The translations under genes were made by a program, and so were the position numbers. From NCBI RefSeq assembly GCF_963675165.1, contig NC_087388.1:3539047-3603046 (forward strand): a DNA stretch of 64,000 nt, in the 5' to 3' direction. This DNA comes from Halichondria panicea. Lineage: Eukaryota > Porifera > Demospongiae > Suberitida > Halichondriidae. The first letter of the stretch is position 1. Each line of letters opens with the position of its first letter. Below are positions 1-9,162 of the stretch, one piece after another. The notes under the pieces were generated by a model. The model saw nothing but the letters and a program-made list of their open reading frames with translations. It was not told the DNA's origin and did no database searches.

Positions 1-38
1 GGTATAAAGATCCCTCGAAAGACTGTATAGGAAAGAGG

Positions 39-128
39 ATATTTTGCATGTAAAGGCTTACTTTTCATTTTTCATTGATAATATTTTGCATGTAAAGGCT
101 AATAACTTACTTTTCATTTTTCATTGAT
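39..128. repeat. Imperfect tandem duplication, two ~45-bp copies
   Basis: A stretch beginning ATTTTGCATGTAAAGGCT and ending TTTTTCATTGAT occurs at about 39-79 and again at 81-128. The second copy carries an extra ATAAC-like insertion. It is non-coding. I see no gene in 1-762; a CT-rich run lies near 380-425. Confidence 0.8.
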
Positions 129-764
129 CCCACTGTTAGGCGCTAACGGTAGTGCCTGCATATAGTAACTACTGCACTAAAAAGTAAACACTTAAACTAA
201 GGTTTTATGCTCTGGAATTTGAGCTAAAGATTAGAGCAGCAAAACTCCATTTTTACTGCACAATTGATCGTGGGCAGAGCTTCGTTTTCGCTGAATCAAC
301 TCCTTAATGTACCTGAGGCAGGCTGTCAAGGTAAGAACTTTAAAATGAACAGCACTTACTTTGGCTGTCAATCCTCTCTATGTCTCCTCTCTCTCCCCCT
401 CCCTCACTCCCCCTCCCTCACGCATACAGACATCATAAAGGATACCATCTACTTGTTTTGTCTGTAAGAAGCAAAAGTGTAATCTAAACATACCTCCTTC
501 AGTTCCCAGTGCTTAAAGGACGCAAGATTGCGTATACTTAAAGCCCATCACATTGGCTCACATTGGCAAGAATATCAAAGTGTGTCTGTTCTTGGCTTTG
601 GCTGGGTCTGTTGGCTGGGTCTAGAAAACTACTGATTCCGATGATGTTAAACTGAATCTGATTATGATGCAGACGCAGACACAGAAGCTAGTGATATCGA
701 AATGCCATGATTGTGTATTATTATTAATCACACTTTTTGTAATAAAAATTTTTTTTTACAACTA

Positions 765-1059
765 CAGTAGACTCTGAAGTACTCTGAAGTACGGCCACTC
801 TGAAGTACGGCCACCTCGATATACCGGCCATTTGGCTTGGCTTGGCACGGACTATGCACAAAACCCACCCTGAAGAAGTACGGCCACCGTTTACCGGGCT
901 GTTATACGTTTAGTACGGGTGTGGTTTAGCAAATAAAATTAGATTACAAGAACAGAGAACAGAATGATTCATTATCCTACATTATCCTACCGCCATTAGA
1001 TTCGAGGTAAGGTAGCCGCGGCTATCTCGCTATTCCGGCCAAGTGACCGGAGTCTACTG
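765..1059. mobile_element. pogo/Tigger-type MITE with TA target duplication
   Basis: The element begins CAGTAGACTC at 765 and ends with its reverse complement GAGTCTACTG at 1059. It is flanked by TA (763-764 and 1060-1061). CAG-initial inverted repeats with a TA duplication are typical of the Tc1/mariner-pogo group, so this 295-bp non-coding element is most simply a pogo-mobilised MITE. Inside the left end the unit ACTCTGAAGTACGGCCAC is repeated in tandem, which looks like a local duplication after insertion. The family assignment rests only on termini and TSD. Confidence 0.75.
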
Positions 1060-1150
1060 TAATAGAAGATCTATAATTATACATTAACATGGGTAACAAC
1101 ACTATAAAAAAATAAAGACTTAACGGATGAATAACGGTGAACAATTGTAG

Positions 1151-1444
1151 TTAACTTTTCATTTTCCCAAAAGTCAGAGTCATACTGAATTCTATTTCTT
1201 TTTTGGTAAATACATAGCACAATAATAAGCAGCATGGGTTCGTTTTAGTTCCACAGTGTGGTTGTAGTTTGCAACAGAAATCAGTTTCTTGTGACGCAAC
1301 TTCAGTAGTCTGTACTTGCAACAGGTGAAGTTGTTCGCTGATGATATCACTATGTCCACACTTCGCTTGGTATTTCTCGAGTGCTACTGGCTCATATGTA
1401 TTTCCCCATTCTGTTGCTTTCGTAGAAAAATCTTTAGGATGCAA
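1151..1444 (-). pseudogene. Possible YqaJ-type exonuclease fragment
   Basis: The minus-strand frame contains the segment EWGNTYEPVALEKYQ at roughly residues 12-26. It resembles the H/W-G-x-x-x-E-P-x-A motif of YqaJ/lambda-exonuclease-like recombinases, which are frequent in sponge and cnidarian transposon-related genes. Nothing else of the nuclease domain (the D..ExK core) can be seen and no flanking exons were found. At most this is a short relic; the match may be coincidental. Confidence 0.25.
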
Positions 1445-1484
1445 AAGCTGCCTCCTAGGAGTACCACCTTGTCAGTGCTACTGC

Positions 1485-1531
1485 AAGGAGGGTGATCGCA
1501 AGGAGGGTGATCGCACAAGGAGGGTGATCGC
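1485..1531. repeat. Three copies of a 15-bp unit
   Basis: AAGGAGGGTGATCGC occurs at 1485-1499, 1500-1514 and 1517-1531; AC separates the last two. It is non-coding on present evidence. Confidence 0.9.
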
Positions 1532-1599
1532 AAATCAGCAGCAGTAGTAAACAACTCATTATAGCACTCATTATAGCACTCTCCTGCTGGTGACAATTA

Positions 1600-2180
1600 T
1601 TATTGATTAATGGGCGGGATTACGCATGTGCAACAACAAAAGTCAATTTATTATTGTTTGAACCAGCTAGCTGGCTGTGTACGTACGAGCTGTAGGATCT
1701 AGGATCAGGCGATCAGAATATTTATATTTAGGTAAGCTCACACTTGCACTGCCTGTGTTTAACCCTTAACCCCTTAACCGTCGGATTCTTAATTAACAGT
1801 GAAGTGAAATGTCTGTAAATTCTCTATCGGGTTTCCAGAGCAATAAAATGCCTAGCAACCAAGGAATAAAACATGTGTTGCCATAACAACCACGGGTTAT
1901 TACGCTCACATTTTAAATGCTCGGCCATCATAATTTTACGGGACCACTACCATTGCCATTGGAAAGCTTATGTTTTTATGTACCCAAACAGCTTACTTGA
2001 TTGCTTGAAAGAATGATCTTGAAGTCCAAAAATATAGCTCAAAAAGCACCTTTTGACTCACAATGAATAACATTAAAAATCGTAAGTAGGATTGTACCAT
2101 CCAACTTTTGTTGAAAACATTGGTGCACGTGATGCGTTTCCAATCCCTTATCTATGGTTGTGACAATTAAATCATGTGAA
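1600..2180. other. No gene seen
   Basis: AT-rich intergenic DNA. I see no reading frame with family resemblance and no inverted repeat with a matching TSD. Confidence 0.5.
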
Positions 2181-2400
2181 TTAGCAGGACAGGGTGGCAA
2201 GCCACTTGCAGTTTTGCAGTGCTGCTCTGAAAGAGTGACGTGATGATGATGGTGATAGCTGCTGAATAGTCTGCAACTCTGTGGGGGACCTTGGTCTGCT
2301 CAGCCCACGTGGCTTTGCGCATGTGCACTGGCTGGAATGAAATTTGGAGGTGGAGCTAGCTAGTTGGAGGTGGAGTTTTGAGTTGATCACAACATATAAA
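2181..2400 (-). repeat. Fragment of the 628-bp CAGTGGCG family, inverted
   Basis: This segment matches, in reverse complement, the interior of the complete element at 45873-46500. Shared landmarks are AGTGCTGCTCTG, CTTTGCGCATGTGCACTG and GGAGGTGGAG. Neither terminus is present, so it is an internal fragment. Confidence 0.75.
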
Positions 2401-2424
2401 GAGCTCTAGTGTTATCATATCAGC

Positions 2425-2487
2425 TAGCCTCGATCCCAGGCCGATCCGTCTCTAATTGAACGCTAGGTCTCCTCCTCGGCCTGGTAT
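2425..2487. repeat. Short palindromic TAGCCTCGA element
   Basis: It begins TAGCCTCGATCCCAGGCC and closes with GGCCTGGTAT. This is one of about nine copies in the window of a ~40-60-bp hairpin motif; the best-defined copies (45043-45094, 47431-47483) have 9-bp TSDs. Here the right end is of the GGCCTGGTAT type and no TSD is clear. Confidence 0.6.
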
Positions 2488-2499
2488 TGATTGTATCTG

Positions 2500-3590
2500 G
2501 GCGTGACCGGAAACTGGTAAGTATCAGCTATAATGTTCAGTTCATCACAGTTGGCTAAAAATACAGCGATATAATACACTAGAAATTAATACTGTGCACA
2601 ATAAATGCAGATGTTTAGAAGCGAAGATCCCAAACAAGAGCTTCCAGAAAGACTTAATAATTACTGCGTTGGATATGCCTGCTAAGCCTTCAGGTGGCAT
2701 AACAAAGATTGTGTGTTCACAGTGCATCAAGAGACAGTAGAAATCAAGAGACAGTAGAATCCTGACGTCACTGGCAGTGTTGGCAGTGTTGAAAGAGACG
2801 AGTTATATAAGATCGGACCCTTGGGAAGGACACGAGTGGCACTGGGGCATCCTCTTTCAATGAGTTCACACCCATCAGCTAGGAGGAGTACGACGGGGGT
2901 TGGAGGGGAATATTCCATTTTGCTCCTGTATACAAATTAGTATGAACTTAAATTCACCATTCCACTATACATTTTGTAACTCACAGTGATGGTCCACACA
3001 AAACTAGCCTCCTTGAAGGCCGGTGAAGGAGGCTAACACAACGCCAGTGCCGTAATTGATCCAGATACCAAGGATTGGGCTATAGGCTATAGTGCACAAT
3101 TTCCAATGATGAAAGGGCTCACCTTGACAATACATCCCAGGCCCAGCTACTTGTGGACACCCCTGAGCATAGAGATCGATGGCCAGAGTCTGAGGATAGA
3201 CTCTACCAAGTGTATCTGGCAATCAATGGTCTAATCAAGCGCTTGTATTAAATTGTGTAGTCAATCAAAAGTAGCCACTGATAGCAGAAACTTGAGAACC
3301 TAGGTCTGTTCTTTCACAAGAGTGATGCTCCTTCTTCCTTCGCACAAGACAGCTCCTCACACTCTAGCTAGCTAAGCCTATATCTATGACAAACTAAACT
3401 TGCAAAGAATAGACCTATGACACGGAGTTCTTTGGGTGATTTTACGGAGTAAGTATGCTTACATACACTATTAGTGTTTCTATTCGCTCCACCTTGCTCA
3501 GGTATTCGCTCTTTTTTAGCGAATACCTGAAGAACCACAGCAACCACAGCACATGCCCAGATACAATCCGAGGAGCTACATATCAGCTAG
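2500..3590. other. No gene seen
   Basis: Several short open frames exist but none resembles a known family or has convincing splice context. Confidence 0.4.
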
Positions 3591-3594
3591 CTAG

Positions 3595-3653
3595 TAGCCT
3601 CGATTCCAGGCCACTCTCAATTGAGAAAGACGGCCTGGTATACACTGTCTGCG
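3595..3653. repeat. Short palindromic TAGCCTCGA element
   Basis: It begins TAGCCTCGATTCCAGGCC and ends GGCCTGGTATAC, with a small inner hairpin TCTCAATTGAGA. It is the same family as 45043-45094, with the alternative right end. Confidence 0.6.
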
Positions 3654-4111
3654 CATGCGTCAGTTGCCCCAAGATTCTTGGGGATCGAGATATCTTAGTA
3701 AATTAGCCAGTATATTGTATATTTACAATGATGTCATTGCACAAATCACAGCAGTTTTAATCACAGCAGTTTTAATCAAATAACACAGCTACTTACAACA
3801 TTTACGACCTAGACTAGTGACTAGTTTTGTTGTGATGGCTTCTACTTCTGTTCTGCTCTTGCTCCAGTGTTGAAAAGTCAGATTTTGTCTTCTTTTGTAC
3901 TGTGGTAGAGTTTTTCTGTCAGTGCTTCCAGACACTTGTTTGATTGCCATCTCAGTAAGATCAGTGCTCCTCGTATGAGCCTAGAGTTGTGATGGCGATT
4001 TCTCTCTCTTGACACTAAATAAATTAATCAACCACGTGGGTGACCATGGTAAATTACAAAGAGTTTTACTAACAAATTTACTATTGAATCCACCCACGCG
4101 CAAACAGTGTT

Positions 4112-4150
4112 TACCAGGCCCTCTGGTGAGAGGGGCTGGGATCGAGGCTA
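4112..4150. repeat. Short palindromic element, inverted orientation
   Basis: Reads TACCAGGCC at the left and GGCTGGGATCGAGGCTA at the right: the inverted, shortened form of the TAGCCTCGA hairpin family. Confidence 0.55.
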
Positions 4151-4186
4151 GCTAGCTAGCTACATGTCGCTAGCTACATGTCGCTT

Positions 4187-4262
4187 AGCTAAGGAACTTG
4201 TGGAGCAGAGTCTGAGGGGTGCTGGAGCACCCTCTGCCCCCCTCTGGCTACGCCACTGCTGG
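4187..4262 (-). repeat. Terminal fragment of the 628-bp CAGTGGCG family
   Basis: This is the reverse complement of the first ~80 bp of the element at 45873. It ends CTGGCTACGCCACTG at 4262 and contains TGGAGCAGAGTCTGAG. It is one terminus only. Confidence 0.75.
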
Positions 4263-4483
4263 CTAGCACTCAGAAACGACACGGGCTCGTTATCCTTTTA
4301 CCAATTGCTTTTAGGAACCACCCTAGATCCGCCTCTGGACATGATAATAAAGAAACCATAATGCAGTGCATGTAGCATGTATGACTAGCACAGCAACTCA
4401 AGCTAGAGCAACTCAAGCACCGGTGACAGGTGCTGATCGATGCCTCGGTGGAGATGCCAAAGCTACATAACATAAAGCTACTC

Positions 4484-4870
4484 AGGGGCGTAGCCAGGAT
4501 TTGAGAGAGGGGGATGGTGGATGAATGAATTACCAGTGCCGTGCACTGGTGGTGCAAAAATGCACCCCAATGGGGGGTCTGGGGGCACTCCCCGACAATT
4601 TTTTTTTGTTACATGCTCTGAGATTGATTCTAACGCAATCTGGCTAAAGGTACTGCTGCTTTGAGAGCTCGAGGGTACTGGTGGTTAAGCCATATCTTCA
4701 GACCAACATTGTTTTGAGTTGTGGTTGTGACAAAACCAGGTTCTGCTTGTGAATTAGCAGGACAGGGTAGCAAGCCACTTGCAGTTGCAGTGCTGCTCTG
4801 TGAACTGGGCTCAACTGGGCTCAACTGCTTGACATGATCAACTGCTTGACATGATGACGATGGTGATAGC
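4484..4870 (-). repeat. Other terminus plus interior of the 628-bp family
   Basis: It begins CAGGGGCGTAGCCAGG at 4484, the reverse complement of the end of the 45873-46500 element, and follows that element inward to about 4870. Two fresh tandem duplications lie in it: 10 bp at 4807-4826 and 17 bp at 4822-4855. Confidence 0.75.
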
Positions 4871-4955
4871 AGTTACAGTGCAACAACCAAAGAGAGTAGA
4901 ACTTTTGTATTTGAGTGTGATCAATTTGAGTGCAGGTACTGAAAGTTCAACTATT

Positions 4956-4979
4956 GGCGCTTCCAGTGGCGCTTCCAGT
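4956..4979. repeat. 12-bp exact tandem duplication
   Basis: GGCGCTTCCAGT occurs twice without a gap. It is one of many such two-copy duplications in this window. Confidence 0.9.
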
Positions 4980-5373
4980 GGACCACCACCTGTTACATCA
5001 TATGACATCATCATTCCAAAATGGCTGCTAGAATATGTGTACATTGAAAATATGTTAGGCATGAAACTAAGACATTTGTTGTGCAAGTACATCATTACCT
5101 TGCACATCTTTTGAGCTCCAGCGGAAGTGCAGGCAGATTTGTAAATTTTAGTAGCAAATTTGTAAATTTTTAGTAGCAAATGTGAGTTTATGTCTGATTT
5201 TTAAGGAGATGTACTCTGGGCCTGGGTCGGCCTACATTTGATGTAGATCATGTAGTGTTAATGAGATTCATAATTGCACAGGTCATAAGGTCAATGTAGC
5301 TAGCTGCTAGAACTATTATAGATTATCGAGGGCTATGTTCGAGGGAACGCTATCATGAATAATTGAAGTATTA

Positions 5374-5407
5374 GTTAATGTACAGTGTAGGTTAATGTAC
5401 AGTGTAG
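5374..5407. repeat. 17-bp exact tandem duplication
   Basis: GTTAATGTACAGTGTAG occurs at 5374-5390 and 5391-5407. The surrounding 5130-5700 region shows no recognisable gene. Confidence 0.95.
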
Positions 5408-5899
5408 AGGGGTTTATGACTCCCGACTACGAGGGCGTGATAAACCACTGATATACATCCCATCTGATTGGTTGCTGCATGACCACCATAACTACCGGGT
5501 ATATAACAGCAACATACTACTTGACAACCACATTCAAAACGAGAAACTGCAAAAAAACAATGGCTTGTCAATACTCTCTTGCATTGAATGGACGGGCTGC
5601 CCAGCTCCCTCTCCAAGGAAGCCAAGTGAATGACGCCGAGCCACTCCAACAAACTGGCAGCTCCTCCCCACTGAGCCACTCCCCCTCTCTCTTACCGGTG
5701 ACCTCCACTGCAAAAAATTAATACTGCAAAAATTAATACTGCACAAAAATTTGAATTATGACTATCTAGTTTATTGACTCCTCCTCCTCTTTTTAGGACA
5801 TGGAGACCTTCAGCCCCTCCCCCAGTCTCGTTTTGAGTTTTCATCTGCCAGCACACTGGCAGAATTTTCGAAAGGGCAGCCAAGACCTCATGAAAAAGC

Positions 5900-6160
5900 T
5901 CTTCCAGGCGACGATACACCATGGTATACCGCAGTACCACTGGGAAAGCACACTCTGCAGCAGAAGCAAATGCAGACAAACCACAGTCTGAGGGCATCCA
6001 GTGCAACAGCAATGTACAATGCTCATACAAGAAAGAACTGGACATCGCTCACTGGACGCTTTACGTACCTATGAAAGATCGAACGATCAGCAGCAAAAAG
6101 AAGCTGTATCCTCAATTCTGTCTCCCACAAAAATTCTGTCTCCCACAACAGCAAAAACAC
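5900..6160 (+). pseudogene. Tyrosine recombinase C-terminus, Crypton/DUF3504-like
   Basis: Two plus-strand frames carry consecutive parts of the catalytic C-terminus of an eukaryotic tyrosine recombinase. The first (about 5922-6015) includes a WYTAVPLGKHTL segment and the H-x-x-R box as NHSLRAS. The second (about 6019-6085) includes ERTGHRS and the candidate catalytic tyrosine in LRTYERS, with the expected spacing after the GH pair. A frame change near 6010-6020 separates the boxes, so the domain is broken. An 18-bp near-exact tandem duplication (6114-6149) follows. This architecture is typical of Crypton-derived or KIAA1958/DUF3504 proteins. Which of these it is cannot be told from the fragment. 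No upstream catalytic domain is visible. Confidence 0.6.
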
Positions 6161-6361
6161 CATCGAACAGCAAGAAAAACACCAGTAAACCAAACTTCTC
6201 TTCCGTCTATGCCTATAAGTTTTGGGAACCTGCAAGGATGTACAATAAATATTTCAAACTATTCAGTGCAACTCAACTGCAACTCAACTGCAATGCGGAG
6301 ACTGAAGTTGACAAACTGTACTCTCCTGTATACTGCAGCTATAGCTACTTAACTTCATAGC

Positions 6362-6852
6362 TCTATGATTATTAATCTTTTAATTATTGTATTTTTACTG
6401 CTATATATTTGAGGTGCCAATAAACCCCACTAGACTACATGGGCAAAAGTGTAGTAGGTGGGAAATACTTAGTAAAAGAGAAGACAAGTTAAATACTTAG
6501 TAAAAGAGATGACAAGTTAGTTAGATGAAGGCTAGGCATTCTAGGACTCTCTAGTAGCTATGTAGCTGGATTGCTTGGCAGGATCTTCGAAGAAATTAAG
6601 AGACAAAGACTCGAATGGTAAGCTCTCATGTCTTGTTATAAGCTTGTACTTACTTTCTGTGTCATGTGTCAGTCTTATAAAAGATCCCTCATTTGTATGG
6701 AGCCTACAGAAAGTGTCTCTGTCCTTCATACAGCTTAAAAGGAGGATCTATTATAGGTAGTCTTTCACTTAGTATTTGTTGATCCAACTATAGTAGCCTT
6801 ATAAGAAGCTTTCCTCCTTTAATTTAGTACTGCAAGTGAGTGGCGGGTCTGT

Positions 6853-6895
<43 letters not shown>

Positions 6896-7540
6896 GGGGG
6901 AGGGGGCAAGTGAAGACATGGTATCACTGCCATTGTGCTTAGTTAGTAACAGGCCTGGGTGATCACATCATGGAGGGCCCATATACACAGCAATGATTGT
7001 GTGTGTGCCCCACTTGGAAACTGTCTTGTACATGCGTGTAAACAAGTCATTTCCATTCCTGGATACTTCACGTATACAAGTTGTATATGAACCAGAAAAT
7101 GCACGTCATTGCTCAAGTTAGTTTTCAAACCGGAGTATGCCACATATCCAAGTTGCATATGCCTTGATCACTGTTGTGTGCAATTTGCTTATGCCTTGTT
7201 TGCTATATGTGTGCAACTTGCACACCCCTGGTATACATGGACTTTTACACACATTGTACACTTCTTGTTTTTATGAGTTATAATTATAGCAGCACATGCA
7301 TGTACACTTTAATTCGAAGCAAAGTGATTTTCAACTCAACAGGTGTCAACAAATTGAATGGGATGATAAGTGATGGTGAATATGAGATATACTAATGATT
7401 GGTATGTCCATTAATTTTGGTTTCAAGTGTTCTGATTCAAGTCATACATGAACAGGCATCAATGGATGGGGTGCGGGGTATTGCAAGTCTTAGTGGGTCT
7501 CCATGTCACCAGGTACATCTATGAACAAAGAAATTTACAA
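6362..7540. other. No gene seen apart from the microsatellite
   Basis: Open frames are short and lack family resemblance. Near 7040-7220 there are many imperfect TTGCATATG/CATATGCAA-type repeats. Confidence 0.4.
6856..6901. repeat. (TG)19 microsatellite followed by poly-G
   Basis: Nineteen TG units run from 6856 to 6893, followed by a G run and a further GGGGG. Confidence 0.98.
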
Positions 7541-8665
7541 CTAACATGGTTGTATTTGAAACTTACCATTTTCCCATGTAGGATCCAACATCCACTGTGG
7601 ATGTGGATGGCTGTTTGAGGGATCACCTTCTATGCGGTTCTTCCTTGCTACCAGGACACTTTCTTTCTTGAATTTTTCAGTGTACCTCTTATCAAGGGTC
7701 GCTTTGAAATCCATTAGTTCTATTTTCTGTGTGGGTAAATGGATAGATATACAGTGTAAATACACTTACCCTGTGAGCACCACTTCAGCTTATGGACTAT
7801 CAAATTGTTCGGATTACACAGATCATCGGACTCCTCAGACATATCATCCACACAAATGTCCTTCCAAAGATCTTGCTCAGCTGGCTTGACCACAATAGCC
7901 CGATTCTCATGTTTCTGTAAAACACAGATAGCACAACTGCAGCTTTTTCACACTGAAGCATACCCTTTTACGACGTGCCCGATATTTCTTTCCTTTTGCA
8001 TCGCTCTGACGAATGTCTTCACAATCACTATTTTCCCCTTGTTTCCATGTTCTTCGTACATTCTCATATTTTCGCTGCACTGCCGCTATAGAAACAATTA
8101 GGGCCGATTAATACTTAAAGTAAGTACACAATGTACATTTTTGATGCACGCACCTTTGACTTGTTCTTTATTAAACTTGCAATCTGGCATACTGTAAATC
8201 TCGGTGATTATTTGGTTTTTCACACGCTTATTGTAGTCTGAAGTTGATCTGCTTGTACAGAAAGATTAAATGCTTTGCCTTTGTGACCAACAAAGTTACA
8301 AACCCCTCTGATTGGCGAAATCCACCGTCTTCAAGAGAATCATGCACCACAGCCACTCTTCTCTAAAGGTAGACCTACTATACACGTACAAGGAAAACAA
8401 AAGAAAAACAAAAGAATACCGTAGGCATACCGTTAACTCTCGGCATATCCTCAATCTCCGAGCACTGCGTCCATCACTGTCAGGAGAAGTTGAGCTGCTG
8501 GTCATCTCTTTCGATAGAGTAGCCAGTTCTTTCTCGAACTTTTCTTGTCTGTTCTGCATATCTTTGGTTTTTCAGCACTCTCTCCAGGAGCTCTTGTTGC
8601 TCTTGAATAAGTCCAGCTACAGTCATTTCAGGCATCCATCCTTCCCTCAAAGGTGTGCTTTGCAT
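7541..8665 (-). CDS. Unrecognised multi-exon gene, divergent from the Tnp2 gene
   Basis: I do not recognise the family. Read from 8665 downward, a chain of short exons with GT-AG borders can be followed. A glutamine/glutamate-rich, probably coiled-coil N-terminal part (around LIQEQQELLERVL and EKFEKELATLSKEM) is followed by a serine-rich linker. Next comes a basic segment ending in a KRVKNQIITEIYSM-like stretch, then KYENVRRTWKQG, a very basic RRKRKHENR, an acidic DDMSEESDD, and finally DKRYTEKFKKESVLVARK. One frame shift near 8550 interrupts the first exon. The gene points away from the Tnp2 transposase gene at 9163 with about 500 bp between starts, and a gypsy fragment is inserted there. 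By position it may be the accessory gene of the same transposon; a chromatin- or DNA-binding role is inference from charge only. Confidence 0.45.
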
Positions 8666-8681
8666 TGGGTGCCCAGGGCGT
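8664..8681 (+). repeat. 18-bp direct repeat, left copy
   Basis: ATTGGGTGCCCAGGGCGT. An identical copy at 9001-9018 brackets the gypsy integrase fragment. Confidence 0.95.
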
Positions 8682-9018
8682 ACCGTTCCGCCATGGAAAC
8701 CAGTCTAATGCCCTTTTATGAGCGACGAGAAGAACTTTCAGTACATGATGGTTGCTTGCTGTGGGGAAATCGTGTGGTGGTACCCAAGACCTACCGAGGT
8801 GATGTGCTCGTACAACTGCACGAAGGACATCCTGGCACCACTCGCATGAAAGGACTATCGCGTATGTATGTGTGGTGGCCTGGTATTTCGAAAGACGTCG
8901 AAGAGACGGTACAAGATTGCATTCCCTGTCAACAACAACAGTCAAAACCACCTGTTGCCCCACTCCATCCTTGGGCTTGGCCTACACGCCCGTGGGCCAG
9001 ATTGGGTGCCCAGGGCGT
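8682..9018 (+). mobile_element. Ty3/gypsy integrase fragment
   Basis: The plus frame encodes the integrase zinc-binding H2C2 region. It shows HEGHPGTTRMKGL with the paired histidines, WWPGISKDVE, and the cysteine pair in CIPCQQQQ, then a W-x-x-P-x-x-P-W-x-R-L linker that normally precedes the DDE core. The core itself is missing. Only about 320 bp of element are present, bracketed by an exact 18-bp direct repeat. This is far longer than the 4-6-bp duplication an integrase makes, so ordinary retrotransposition is unlikely. It is a captured fragment lying between two divergent genes. Confidence 0.8.
9001..9018 (+). repeat. 18-bp direct repeat, right copy
   Basis: Identical to 8664-8681. It overlaps the last codons of the integrase-like frame. 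Confidence 0.95.
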
Positions 9019-9162
9019 CGGCTTCGTGCACGCGTGTTAAACAGTGAGGAACCACGAAGTGGAGTAACGGCTAGCTGTATATACTCTGCACGGGTGCTTT
9101 GCTGGTCACTACACAAAAGAAAGAAGACGACAGATAAGGAAGAACAATCGAGATCAACGGAA

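Noticed and set aside
4270-4557. 95-residue cysteine/serine-rich minus-strand frame
   Set aside because: It falls across the junction of two fragments of the 628-bp repeat family.
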